Position numbers and translations under genes: made by a program. The notes beneath the pieces are model-generated. The model ran no database searches, was not told the DNA's origin, and was given only the letters and a program-made list of their open reading frames with translations. Positions 9,562-17,421 of a DNA stretch of 58,408 nucleotides are shown here, piece by piece. Within the stretch, counting starts at the first letter, position 1. Every line of letters starts with the position of its first letter. The stretch comes from Hydrogenophaga flava NBRC 102514 (GTDB lineage: Bacteria > Pseudomonadota > Gammaproteobacteria > Burkholderiales > Burkholderiaceae_C): contig NZ_BCTF01000030.1 of the NCBI RefSeq assembly GCF_001571145.1, forward strand, positions 1-58,408, in the 5' to 3' direction.

Positions 9562-9573
9562 ACGGTCCGCCGT

Positions 9574-9969
9574 TCAGTCCGGGAAACGCTCGACGTGCGT
9601 CTCACCCCGGCAACCGAAATAGGTGACGTGCCGGCCCGCGATCCAGACCGTGTAGCCGGCGCAGCCAGCGCGCTGGGTCAGCGTCTTGAAGGCGGGGTAC
9701 ATCACCTCGCCCCGCTGGGCGCCGCGGATGGCCGCGCGCACCGCGTCGCCGTCGAAAGCGTCGGCGATGCCCTCGACCGGCTTCTCGAACGCCAGGTCGA
9801 GCGATTCGCCATCGGGCAGGAAGTAGGTCGAGCGCCCGCAGCGGTAGTCCACATGGTAGGACTCGACGCCCGCCTCCATGAGCTGGCCGATGACCTGGCC
9901 AAAGTGGATGCGCCCTTCGTTGGAAGCGTCGAAGGTGGAACAGATGGTGTGCTGGGTGCTGTCTTGCAT
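9574..9969 (-). CDS. DUF1398-family protein, YbcV-like (131 aa)
   Basis: Small soluble protein of the DUF1398 family (E. coli YbcV is the known relative); function unknown. Typical family phrases are GVESYHVDYRCGRSTYFLPD (residues about 34-53) and the C-terminal YTVWIAGRHVTYFGCRGE. No signal peptide or membrane segment. It lies 7 bp downstream of the MarR-type regulator gene on the same strand, so the two probably share a transcript controlled by the MarR operator at 10448-10488. It runs convergent with kup. Confidence 0.75.
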   Translation of the reverse strand: MQDSTQHTICSTFDASNEGRIHFGQVIGQLMEAGVESYHVDYRCGRSTYFLPDGESLDLAFEKPVEGIADAFDGDAVRAAIRGAQRGEVMYPAFKTLTQRAGCAGYTVWIAGRHVTYFGCRGETHVERFPD

Positions 9970-9976
9970 GGAGGTC

Positions 9977-10444
9977 TCATTCGGAAGGGATCTGTTGGAG
10001 CTGGTGGTGTTGCACCAGAGCCTGCATCGCGGCCACCAGCGCCTGGCGCTCGGCCAGCGGCAGGTGGCCGAAAAAGTGTTGGTCGTTGGCGTCGGCCAGC
10101 TTCGCCAGCCGGGGCACCAGTGCCCTGCCTTTGGCGGTCAGCAGCAGCCGCTGGTCGCGTGCATTCCCATCGGCCCACTGGCGTTGCGCCAGACCTTTCT
10201 CTTCCAGCCGGCTGATGACCTTGGACGCCGCGCCCTTGGTCATGCCCAGTGCGTCGATCAGGCTGGCGTGGCTGCCCTCGCCCTGTTCCAGCAGGGTGCG
10301 CAGCGCGACCCATTCGGTGACGGTGGCGCCCTGCGCCTCCAGCAGTTGACGGAAGCGCAGGGACACGTGATTGGAGACGAAGCGCAGCCAGAAACCCAGG
10401 TGGGCGCCGAGGGGGGATGGCAGATTCTTGCGGGGTTTGGTCAT
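9977..10444 (-). CDS. MarR-family transcriptional regulator (155 aa)
   Basis: Winged-helix repressor of the MarR family: dimerisation helix RFVSNHVSLRFRQLLEAQGA, HTH with recognition segment MTKGAASKVISRLEEKGLAQR and wing DGNARDQRLLLTAKG. I chose ATG 10444 (MTKPRKNL) because it gives the normal family length and places the start just beside a tandem palindromic operator. A longer in-frame extension to 10636 would run through that operator and the promoter. It likely represses its own operon (with the DUF1398 gene) and possibly the divergent azlCD genes. Its ligand is unknown. Confidence 0.85.
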   Translation of the reverse strand: MTKPRKNLPSPLGAHLGFWLRFVSNHVSLRFRQLLEAQGATVTEWVALRTLLEQGEGSHASLIDALGMTKGAASKVISRLEEKGLAQRQWADGNARDQRLLLTAKGRALVPRLAKLADANDQHFFGHLPLAERQALVAAMQALVQHHQLQQIPSE

Positions 10445-10447
10445 TTT

Positions 10448-10488
10448 GTTTCCATAGAAACTTCTCAGGCCATAGTTTCTTCGGAAAC
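10448..10488. promoter_or_regulatory. Tandem palindromic operator between marR-type gene and azlC
   Basis: Two copies of GTTTC-N4-GAAAC, at 10448-10461 (GTTTCCATAGAAAC) and 10475-10488 (GTTTCTTCGGAAAC), are spaced 27 bp apart. The whole segment is also bracketed by a perfect inverted repeat, CATTTTGTTTCC at 10442-10453 and GGAAACAAAATG at 10482-10493. This is the size and symmetry expected of MarR dimer sites, and the first copy starts 4 bp from the regulator's start codon, suggesting autorepression. Confidence 0.65.
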
Positions 10489-10608
10489 AAAATGGAATGC
10501 AAGAACCGGCGCCATCAAGCTCCGGACCAGCCGCCGGGCTCAGCCAGCAGGAAACGATGTGAAACTTGCGCTTTCCGGTACTCCGAAAACCCGGCACAGT
10601 CTCGCCCC

Positions 10609-11331
10609 ATGACAGCTTCTGACGACGTTCTTGCACAAAGCGCCCTCACCCGCCGCCTGGTGTGGTCGGGCTTCCGGCAGATGGTGCCGATCTCCCTGTT
10701 CGTGCTGGTGTTCGGCGCGGCCTTCGGCCTGGCGGCCACCCAGCAGGGCCTGGGCACCTCCTGGGCGGTGCTGATGAGCTCGTCCGTTTTCGCGGGCGCG
10801 GCGCAGTTTGCGGTGCTGGACCTGTGGGGGCCGAAGGTGCCGCTGCTGCCCCTGGCGCTGACGGTGTTCGCCATCAATGCGCGCCACCTGCTGATGGGCG
10901 CCACGCTCTACCCCTGGCTGCGCCAGCTGCCGCCTGCTCGGCGCTATGGTGTGATGGCGCTGGCCTCAGACTCCAACTGGGCGCTGGCCATGCAGGCCCT
11001 GGGGCGTGGACAGCCGGGCCTGGGCCTGCTGCTGGGCGGTGGCCTGGCGCTGTGGGTGTTCTGGATCTTGGGCACCGTGCTGGGCACGCAGGTGGGCAGC
11101 CTGATCGCCGACGCGCGGCGCTGGGGCCTGGACATGGTGATGGGGTGCTTCCTGCTGGCCATGGTGGTGGGTGGCGAGAAGAACCTGCGCATGCTGCTGA
11201 TCTGGGTGGTGGCGGCCGGCGCCTCGCTGGCGGCCTGGCGCTGGCTGCCGGAGAACAGCCACGTGGTGACGGGCACGCTGGCCGGCGGTCTGCTGGGCCT
11301 GCTGTGGAAGGGTGAGAGCGATGAGCGTTGA
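10609..11331 (+). CDS. azlC: AzlC-family branched-chain amino acid exporter, large subunit (240 aa)
   Basis: Membrane subunit of the AzlCD (YgaZH-like) exporter for branched-chain amino acids and analogues. Helices include ISLFVLVFGAAFGLAATQQG near the N-terminus, followed by the family segment SSVFAGAAQFAVLDLWG and AINARHLLMGATLYPWLRQL. The start ATG at 10609 (MTASDDVL) gives the usual 230-250 residue length; an upstream in-frame ATG at 10417 would run through the MarR operator and is unlikely. It overlaps the small subunit gene by 11 bp. Divergent from the MarR-type gene, which may regulate it. Confidence 0.87.
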   Translation: MTASDDVLAQSALTRRLVWSGFRQMVPISLFVLVFGAAFGLAATQQGLGTSWAVLMSSSVFAGAAQFAVLDLWGPKVPLLPLALTVFAINARHLLMGATLYPWLRQLPPARRYGVMALASDSNWALAMQALGRGQPGLGLLLGGGLALWVFWILGTVLGTQVGSLIADARRWGLDMVMGCFLLAMVVGGEKNLRMLLIWVVAAGASLAAWRWLPENSHVVTGTLAGGLLGLLWKGESDER

Positions 11332-11632
11332 TTCATCGGGCTGGGGCCCGCTGCTGATCGTCGCCGTGATGGCGCTGGTGACCCTGGCCACCCGCTGGGG
11401 CGGCGTGTTCGTGATGTCCCTGGTGCCCATCGGCCCGCGTCTGCGGCGCTTCATCGCGGCCATGTCGGGCTCGGTGCTGGTGGCGGTGCTGGCGCCCCTG
11501 GCCGCTCAGGGCGACCCCGGCGCCCGCGCGGCACTGGCCACCACGGCGGTGTTCATGCTGTGGGTGAAAAAGCCGCTGCCCGCGATTGCGGCGGGCATCG
11601 TGGTGGCGGCGCTGGTGCGTCAGCTGGGCTGA
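11321..11632 (+). CDS. azlD: AzlD-family branched-chain amino acid exporter, small subunit (103 aa)
   Basis: Small partner of AzlC with four predicted membrane helices and the family segment VTLATRWGGVFVMSLVPIGP, ending WVKKPLPAIAAGIVVAALVR. The ATG at 11321 lies 11 bp inside the azlC reading frame, so translation is coupled; a GTG at 11312 is an alternative start adding three residues. The length fits the family (about 100-110 residues). Confidence 0.85.
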   Translation: MSVDSSGWGPLLIVAVMALVTLATRWGGVFVMSLVPIGPRLRRFIAAMSGSVLVAVLAPLAAQGDPGARAALATTAVFMLWVKKPLPAIAAGIVVAALVRQLG

Positions 11633-11653
11633 GCACACGCCCGCGCGGCCGGT

Positions 11654-12535
11654 TCACAGCTGGCCCAGCAGCCACTGCCGGAAGCGCGCGATCTTGTCCC
11701 GCTGGCGCTCGTTGCTGCGCACCGAGAGGAAGTGCACCTCGCGCCGGATGCGCTGGAACACGCTGCGCCCCACCTCCACCAGGTCGCCGCGCGCCAGCTC
11801 GCGTTCGGCAAAGCGCGCGGTTTCCAGCGCGACGCCCATGCCGTCCACCGCGGCCGAGATGGACAGCGCGCCCCGATCAAAGGACTGGCGCGGGCGCTCG
11901 GGCAGAGGCAGGCCGTTGAGCGCAAACCAGTCGCGCCAGGTGATGTCGCTCAGCTGCGAGTCGATCAGGGTGGCGCCGGCCATCAGCGCCTTCCACGAGC
12001 CACCCCGGGGCCGCAGCCGCGGCGAACACAGCGGCACGATGTCTTCGGGCCCGAGCCCCGTCACCTCGATGCCCGGCCGCCGCACCGCCTGGCCGTAGGA
12101 GATGGCCACATCCACCTCGCGCGCGGTGGTCAGGTCCATGGGCTCGGCACCGGTCGAAAGGCGGATGGTGATGCCGGGCTGAGCGGCCATGAAGTCGGGC
12201 AGCCGCGGCCCCAGCCACTTCACCGCGAAGCTGGGCGCGCAATGGACCGACAGCACCTGGCCGGACGGCGCCAGCCGCACCTCGCCGCAGGCGGATTCCA
12301 GCGCATCAAGCACACGCCCGAGGCTCTCGGCCAGGCGCCGGCCCTCGGGCGTGAGGTCCACGCGGCGGTGGCTGCGCACGAACAGCGCACGGCCGAAGAA
12401 GACTTCAAGCTCGCGCACCTGGTGGCTGATGGCCGAGGGTGTGAGGTGCAGTTCGTGGGCAGCGAGCGAGAAGCTCTGCAGCCGCGCTGCGGCTTCGAAA
12501 GCGCGCAGCAGGACGAAATTGGGGATCTTGCGCAT
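11654..12535 (-). CDS. LysR-family regulator, GcvA-like (293 aa)
   Basis: LysR-type regulator with an N-terminal HTH (residues 1-60: FEAAARLQSFSLAAHELHLT, then PSAISHQVRELEVFFGRALF) and a substrate-binding domain. The GcvA-like phrase VDLTPEGRRLAESLG is present. Start ATG 12535 (MRKIPNFV) gives the typical 290-300 residues; the in-frame extension to 12580 overlaps the predicted binding site. It diverges from a class II aldolase gene and probably controls it together with its own expression through the T-N11-A palindrome at 12570-12584. Confidence 0.86.
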   Translation of the reverse strand: MRKIPNFVLLRAFEAAARLQSFSLAAHELHLTPSAISHQVRELEVFFGRALFVRSHRRVDLTPEGRRLAESLGRVLDALESACGEVRLAPSGQVLSVHCAPSFAVKWLGPRLPDFMAAQPGITIRLSTGAEPMDLTTAREVDVAISYGQAVRRPGIEVTGLGPEDIVPLCSPRLRPRGGSWKALMAGATLIDSQLSDITWRDWFALNGLPLPERPRQSFDRGALSISAAVDGMGVALETARFAERELARGDLVEVGRSVFQRIRREVHFLSVRSNERQRDKIARFRQWLLGQL

Positions 12536-12569
12536 GGTGCGAGCCAGTATGGCAGCGCTGAAGTCTGGT

Positions 12570-12584
12570 GTGAATCGCATTCAC
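12570..12584. promoter_or_regulatory. LysR-type binding site (T-N11-A palindrome)
   Basis: GTGAATCGCATTCAC is a perfect palindrome around CGC and contains the T-N11-A pattern of LysR boxes. It lies in the divergent gap between the LysR gene (start 12535) and the aldolase gene (start 12666), where autoregulation and target activation normally meet. Confidence 0.55.
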
Positions 12585-12665
12585 CCGAACGTGAACAGCC
12601 ATCGTTTGCCATTCATGCGGGTGCAGCGGATCATCCGTCGAACCACCCACAGACAGGAGACACCC

Positions 12666-13511
12666 ATGAACACCGCCGCCGCCGAAGCCCCCGCCAGACC
12701 CCTGGTGTCGGGGGGCCGCGTGTCCATCTACCAGCCCGAGCAGAAGGGGTTGATCTTTCCGGAGCTGCCCGCCTTCACCGACGTGGCCGCCGAGCGGCTG
12801 CACCGCCAGCAGCGGCTGGTGGCGGCCTGCCGCGCCTTCGCGCTGGAAGGTTTCGACTACGGCTTTGCCGGCCACCTGACGGTGCGCGACCCGGAGCACC
12901 CGGAGCTGTACTGGACCAACCCGATGTGCGTGCACTTCGCACAGGTGAAGGTGTCCAACCTCATCCTGGCGGACCACAAGGGCCGCGTGGTGCAGGGCAG
13001 CCACGCCATCAACCGCGCCGGCTTCGTGCTGCACGCGGCGGTACACGAGGCGCACCCGGACATCATCGCCATGTGCCACGCGCACACGGTCTACGGCACG
13101 GCGTTCGCCGCACTGGGCCGTCCGCTGGAGCCGATCTCGCAGGACGCGGCCGCCTTCTTCGAGGACCACGTGGTCATCAACGATGAGGCCGGCCAGGTGG
13201 CGGTGGAAGAACGCGCAGGCATGGCCGTGTCCGACTGGTTCAAGGATGTGAAGGCGGCCATCCACCAGAACCACGGCCTGTTCACCGCCAGCCGCCACAG
13301 CATCGAGGCGGCCGCGTTCTGGTTCATCGCGCTGGAGCGCTGCTGCCGCCAGCAACTGCTGGTGGAGGCCACCGGCCACAAGCCGGTGCAGGGGCCGGCC
13401 GACCGCTCGCGCTACAGCCGCGAACACGTGGGCTCCGAATACATCGGCTGGCTGCACTTCCAGACCATCTGGAACCAGCTGCTGGCCACGCAGCCGGACA
13501 TGCTGACCTGA
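12666..13511 (+). CDS. Class II aldolase/adducin family protein (281 aa)
   Basis: Zinc-dependent class II aldolase/adducin-fold protein. The metal-binding HAH motif is in IIAMCHAHTVYGTAFAALG (about residue 140), with a further conserved histidine in AIHQNHGLFTAS. The N-terminal part has FDYGFAGHLTVRDP, the usual substrate and metal loop. Start ATG 12666 follows the strong site ACAGGAGA. Members act as fuculose-phosphate-type aldolases, decarboxylases or small-molecule lyases; this longer cytosolic subtype is often annotated only by family. The facing LysR gene is its likely regulator. Confidence 0.8.
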   Translation: MNTAAAEAPARPLVSGGRVSIYQPEQKGLIFPELPAFTDVAAERLHRQQRLVAACRAFALEGFDYGFAGHLTVRDPEHPELYWTNPMCVHFAQVKVSNLILADHKGRVVQGSHAINRAGFVLHAAVHEAHPDIIAMCHAHTVYGTAFAALGRPLEPISQDAAAFFEDHVVINDEAGQVAVEERAGMAVSDWFKDVKAAIHQNHGLFTASRHSIEAAAFWFIALERCCRQQLLVEATGHKPVQGPADRSRYSREHVGSEYIGWLHFQTIWNQLLATQPDMLT

Positions 13512-13512
13512 A

Positions 13513-13530
13513 CGCCCGGCGCGCCGGGCG
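13513..13530. terminator. GC-rich palindrome between convergent genes
   Basis: CGCCCGGCGCGCCGGGCG is a perfect 18-bp palindrome in the 24-bp gap between the convergent aldolase and acyltransferase genes. No T-run follows in either direction, so it is a candidate pause or terminator structure rather than a classical intrinsic terminator. Confidence 0.35.
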
Positions 13531-13535
13531 CCGGT

Positions 13536-15518
13536 TCACTGCTTGAGGATCAGCGGCGCGATCTGTTCGACGTAGTACTTCACCGCGGGCAGCGTCAGGT
13601 GCCCGTAGTCGAAGCTCAGGGGCTCGGCGGAGCCAGGCTCCATGCGCGTGAGGCAGCCCTGGCGGTTGCAGAAGTAGTCCATGCCGGAGATGAACTCGAT
13701 GCCCATGGCCGCGGCGCGTTTGCGCATCTCGGCGGTGGCGGCCTTGACGTGGGGGTCGAGGTACTCGTCGCCCAGGCGCAGCGGAATGCGCTGCTGCTCG
13801 CGCCACACCTTCAGCAGCAGCTTGGGCAGGTCTTCGCGCCAGTAGGGCACTGCGCCGAGCAGCACGATGCGCTTGACGCCAGCCTTCTTGAGTTCGGCCA
13901 CGGTGGGTTCCAGGCCCGAGGTGTCCTTGTAGCGGCCCTTGACCTTGCCCTCGTGCCACCACGCATAGAGCACGACGATGTCGGGCTTGGTCTCGCGGAT
14001 GACGCGGATGGTGTCGTCGTTCAGGCTCTTGCAGAGCGGGCGCGGGTCGATGCCCAGGATGGGCGGGCAGATGGCCGCGGTGCGTTCGCCCAGGCCGAAG
14101 CTGTACTTGCCGCTGTCCTGCAGCGCCTTGAAGCCCGGGTAGAGCGAGCCGGCGTGCGAGTCGCCCCAGACGAAGACCAGCGGGCGCTTCTGCTCGACGC
14201 AGAAGGGTTTGTAGTTGCTCGCTGGCAGCTTGTAGTCGAGCATGCAGTCGCCGTCGCGCCAGCCTTCGATGATGGCAGGCCGGCCGCCCTTGGACGAGAG
14301 TGTCTTGAGCAGGGCCTGGGTCTGTTCGGGCGTGCCGTCCTGCCCCGGCTGGCTGGCCGCCAGGCGCTGCAGCCGCTCGGGCTGGCCGTCCTGCTTGTAG
14401 ATGGTGAAGCCGGTCAGGCCGGTCATGGCCACCCCGGTGCTCAGCGCCACGGTGGTGAAGCGCCACTGGCGCCAGTGGCCGAAGCGGATCGGCGTTTCCA
14501 CCAGCCGGTAGGTCAGCCAGGCCAGCAGCACGGCCAGCAGCACCCAGCCGACCTGGTGCAGCGCCGGCGGCACACCGCCGTTTTCGATGTGCGGGTAGGC
14601 CAGCAGCGGCCAGTGCCAGAGGTAGAGCGGGTAGCTGATCAGACCGATCCAGACCATGGGTTTGCTCGACAGCACGTAGCGGTTGAACCAGCCGCGCGGG
14701 CCGGCGGCAATCATCAGACAGGTGGCCAGGGTACCTGCAAAGGCCCAGCCGCCGGGAAAGCGGCGCTCGGGGTCCAGCTCGACCATGACAGCGGCCATCA
14801 GCAGCACACCAGCGGTGGAGAGCCATTGCACCCGGGCCCCGGCGTGCTGCACCTTCGTGCCCGGCGCCGGGCGGCTGGCGGCCAGGAAGGCACCCATCAT
14901 CATTTCCCAGAAGCGGCCGAGCGGGTTGTAGAAGGCAGGGTTCGGATCGTCGAGACGCACCAGCCAGAGGTTGAACGCCAGCGAGACCAGCAGGAGGGCC
15001 GCGATCCAGAGGCGCTTGGGCTGGCCCACGCGGTGCAGCAGCACCAGCACCAGCGGCCAGACCATGTAGAACTGCTCCTCGATCGCCAGCGACCACAGGT
15101 GCAGCAGCGGCTTCTCGACCGCCGAGGCGTCGAAGTAGCCGGCCTCCTGCCAGAACGCGAAGTTGGAGACGAAGAAGCTGCCCGCCAGCGCGTGTTTGCC
15201 CACCGCCTTGTATTCCAGCGGCGAGAGCACGAACCAGCCGTAGGCCAGCGTGGACGCCAGCACCAGGAACAGGGCCGGGAAGATGCGCTTGACGCGCCGC
15301 GCGTAGAAGTCCGCGAAGCTGAAGCGGTTGCGGGCCAGGTTGTCCAGGATGATCGAGCTGATGAGGTAGCCCGAGATCACGAAGAAGATGTCCACGCCGA
15401 TGAAGCCGCCCGGGAACAGCTCGGGAAACGCGTGGTGGATCACGACGGCAGAAACGGCAATGGCGCGCAGGCCATCGATGTCGGAGCGGTAGTTGTCTGC
15501 GTGCGGCAGGTGGGACAT
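13536..15518 (-). CDS. OafA/YrhL-type O-acyltransferase with SGNH domain (660 aa)
   Basis: Inner-membrane acyltransferase-3 protein fused to a periplasmic SGNH hydrolase-like domain; such proteins O-acetylate lipopolysaccharide or other surface polysaccharides. The N-terminal part begins RSDIDGLRAIAVSAVVIHH and has ten or so membrane helices to about residue 375 (FFVISGYLISSIIL and WSLAIEEQFYMVWPLV are family motifs). The C-terminal domain carries GDSH with Ser454 and a C-terminal DxxH (DYGH, about residue 638). Both catalytic sets look intact. It stands alone between the aldolase gene and a LysR gene, with no polysaccharide genes nearby, so the acceptor is unknown. Confidence 0.9.
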   Translation of the reverse strand: MSHLPHADNYRSDIDGLRAIAVSAVVIHHAFPELFPGGFIGVDIFFVISGYLISSIILDNLARNRFSFADFYARRVKRIFPALFLVLASTLAYGWFVLSPLEYKAVGKHALAGSFFVSNFAFWQEAGYFDASAVEKPLLHLWSLAIEEQFYMVWPLVLVLLHRVGQPKRLWIAALLLVSLAFNLWLVRLDDPNPAFYNPLGRFWEMMMGAFLAASRPAPGTKVQHAGARVQWLSTAGVLLMAAVMVELDPERRFPGGWAFAGTLATCLMIAAGPRGWFNRYVLSSKPMVWIGLISYPLYLWHWPLLAYPHIENGGVPPALHQVGWVLLAVLLAWLTYRLVETPIRFGHWRQWRFTTVALSTGVAMTGLTGFTIYKQDGQPERLQRLAASQPGQDGTPEQTQALLKTLSSKGGRPAIIEGWRDGDCMLDYKLPASNYKPFCVEQKRPLVFVWGDSHAGSLYPGFKALQDSGKYSFGLGERTAAICPPILGIDPRPLCKSLNDDTIRVIRETKPDIVVLYAWWHEGKVKGRYKDTSGLEPTVAELKKAGVKRIVLLGAVPYWREDLPKLLLKVWREQQRIPLRLGDEYLDPHVKAATAEMRKRAAAMGIEFISGMDYFCNRQGCLTRMEPGSAEPLSFDYGHLTLPAVKYYVEQIAPLILKQ

Positions 15519-15572
15519 GTAACAGGGTCGGGGAACAACAGGGGGCGCAGCATCCTAACAAAGGCCGCCGGC

Positions 15573-16469
15573 TCACCCGGGTCGCAGGGCCTCCCGCGCG
15601 GCCGCCACCATCTGCCGGGTCAGCCCGTCGAGCAGGCCGGATGCCGCCCGCGCGGTCTGCCAGTACAGCGGCACATCCAGCGGCGTGCCGGGCACCAGCT
15701 CCACCAGCGAACCCTCGGCCAGCTGCGGCGCGACCATGCCCTGCGGGAACATGCCCCAGCCCATGCCGGCCAGCGCGGCCGTGACGAAGGCGTGCGAGGA
15801 CGGCAGCGTGTGGCGCGGCAGTTCCACATGCCGGTGGCACAGGCGCCGCACCCAGCTGGCCTGCAGCTCGTCCTTGGTGTTGAACAGCAGGCTGGGCGCC
15901 TGGGCCAGGCTGCCCGCCCCCACGCCCTGCGCGAAGTGCCGCGCCACGAAGGCCGGGCTGGCGGCGGCCAGGTAGCGCATCACGCCCAGCGGCTGGCTGT
16001 TGCAACCGGTGGCCGGCCGCGCCGTGCCGGTGACGGCGGCCACCACCGCGCCGGTGCGCAGCCATTCGGCCGTGTGGTCCTGGTCGTCCACGCTCAGCTC
16101 CACCAGCACCGGCGCCTCGGCCGCGAAGACGGCCAGCGCAGGCGCGAACCAGGTGGCCAGGCTGTCGGCGTTGACGGCCACCGGCAGGTGGACCCGCGCC
16201 CCGCCCTCGGGCGCGATGGCGGGCAGCGCGTCGGTCAGCTCCGCCTCCAGCAGGCGCACGCGGTCCATGTGCTGGCACATGCGGCGGCCGGTGTCGGTGG
16301 GCCGGCAGGGCTGGCCGCGCACCACCAGGGCGCAGCCCACCCGCTCCTCCAGCAGGCGGATGCGCTGCGAGATCGCCGAGGGCGTGACGTGCAGCGCGCG
16401 CGCCGCGCGGTCGAAGCTGCCCTCGCGCACCACGGCGGCCAGGGCGTTGAGGGCGGCGTAGTCCAGCAT
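15573..16469 (-). CDS. argP: ArgP/LysG-type LysR regulator (298 aa)
   Basis: LysR regulator of the ArgP (IciA) branch, which senses lysine and arginine and activates the amino-acid exporter ArgO/LysE. The start MLDYAALNALAAVVREGSFD and the HTH phrase VTPSAISQRIRLLEERVG are characteristic, as is the C-terminal plan with WYxT-like contacts. ATG 16469 gives the standard length of about 298 residues. It diverges from a LysE-type exporter, the classical arrangement. The ligand is inferred from the family only. Confidence 0.85.
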   Translation of the reverse strand: MLDYAALNALAAVVREGSFDRAARALHVTPSAISQRIRLLEERVGCALVVRGQPCRPTDTGRRMCQHMDRVRLLEAELTDALPAIAPEGGARVHLPVAVNADSLATWFAPALAVFAAEAPVLVELSVDDQDHTAEWLRTGAVVAAVTGTARPATGCNSQPLGVMRYLAAASPAFVARHFAQGVGAGSLAQAPSLLFNTKDELQASWVRRLCHRHVELPRHTLPSSHAFVTAALAGMGWGMFPQGMVAPQLAEGSLVELVPGTPLDVPLYWQTARAASGLLDGLTRQMVAAAREALRPG

Positions 16470-16500
16470 GGATTCAGTTTTTCTAAAGTAGATGAAGGAA

Positions 16501-16513
16501 AGACAGTTTGTCT
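16501..16513. promoter_or_regulatory. Dyad in the argP-lysE divergent gap
   Basis: AGACA-GTT-TGTCT is a perfect dyad, flanked further out by ATGAAG and CTTCAT (16490-16515), in the 73-bp gap between the ArgP-type and LysE-type start codons. Its position suits an ArgP-type binding site, but the consensus of this subfamily is loose. Confidence 0.4.
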
Positions 16514-16542
16514 TCATTCGCCAGCACTGGCAAGCTCGGGCC

Positions 16543-17187
16543 ATGTTGTCCACTTCCTTTGCCCAGGCGCTGCCTGTGTTCGTGCAGGGCCTGCTGCTGT
16601 GCTTCGGTCTCATCGTCGCCATCGGCGCGCAGAACGCCTTCGTCCTGCGCCAGGGCCTGCGGCGCGAGCATGTGGTGCCGGTGGTGCTGTTCTGCGCCCT
16701 GGCCGACGCAGCACTGATCAGTGCCGGTGTGCTGGGCATGGCCCAGGCGCTGGGACGGCACCCGGCGTTTGCGCAGGCCATGGCGCTGGCGGGCGCCCTC
16801 TTTCTGGCTTGGTACGGCTGGCAGGCGCTGCAGCGCGCCCGGCGCGCCAGCCAGCTGCAGGCGGCCGACGGCGGCCCGGGCCGGAGCCGCGGCGCCGCGA
16901 TGGCCCAGGTGGCTGCGTTCACCCTGCTCAACCCGCACGTCTACCTGGACACGGTGATGCTGATGGGCAGCATCGGCGCCCAGCATCCCGAAGGTCTGCG
17001 CGGCTGGTTCATCGCCGGCTCCAGCCTGGCCAGTCTGGTCTGGTTCTGCGGCCTGGGCTTCGGCGCGCGCTGGCTGGCGCCGCTGTTTGCAAAACACCGC
17101 GCCTGGCAGGTGCTGGACGGCCTGATCGGCCTGACCATGTGGACGCTTTCGGTGCTGCTGCTGCGGCACGCGCTGCAGGGTGCCTGA
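16543..17187 (+). CDS. LysE/ArgO-family amino acid exporter (214 aa)
   Basis: Inner-membrane exporter of basic amino acids with six predicted helices. The family signature GLIVAIGAQNAFVLRQGLRR is at about residues 20-39, and ADAALISAGVLGMAQALG and AAFTLLNPHVYLDTVMLMGS follow, as in ArgO and LysE. ATG 16543 gives the expected 200-215 residues; an in-frame upstream ATG would lie in the regulatory gap. It is expected to be activated by the divergent ArgP-type regulator when lysine or arginine accumulates. Confidence 0.88.
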   Translation: MLSTSFAQALPVFVQGLLLCFGLIVAIGAQNAFVLRQGLRREHVVPVVLFCALADAALISAGVLGMAQALGRHPAFAQAMALAGALFLAWYGWQALQRARRASQLQAADGGPGRSRGAAMAQVAAFTLLNPHVYLDTVMLMGSIGAQHPEGLRGWFIAGSSLASLVWFCGLGFGARWLAPLFAKHRAWQVLDGLIGLTMWTLSVLLLRHALQGA

Positions 17188-17212
17188 GCCTGGCCGGTGC
17201 CGCTCTATATAT

Positions 17213-17399
17213 GTACATCCCCACGCACCACCGCTTCGACGACCGCGCCGCGCAGCTCGACCTCATCGACGCGCACCCGCTGGGCACCTGGATCTGCCTG
17301 GGCGCGGACGGCCTGACCGCGCAGTCACCTTCGTGGGTCTCAGGGCTGCGGGCTCCGAGGCCGCACGCACAATGGCTGCACTGGTGCAGCACGCACTGA
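17213..17399 (+). pseudogene. Truncated paiB-like fragment
   Basis: The reading frame starting ATG 17213 encodes MYIPTHHRFDD, then AHPLGTWICLGADGLTA, the recognisable N-terminus of PaiB-type FMN-binding proteins. Likeness ends near 17323, where a proline- and tryptophan-containing tail (QSPSWVSGLRAPRPH) replaces the expected NHIPF segment before the stop at 17397-17399. A complete PaiB-like gene follows at 17422. The fragment is best read as the remnant of a second copy or a failed duplication; its sequence is clearly diverged from the intact copy, so it is not a recent exact repeat. Confidence 0.55.
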
Positions 17400-17421
17400 A
17401 CACATCCCCCCGCTGATCGCC

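Noticed and set aside
13599..17399. A 1266-codon plus-strand open frame and a 984-codon minus-strand frame across 13324-16278
   Set aside because: Both run across several well-supported genes in other frames and have low-complexity His/Gln/Arg composition; they are artefacts of high GC. Only the last 62 codons of the plus frame (17213-17399) are meaningful, as the paiB fragment.
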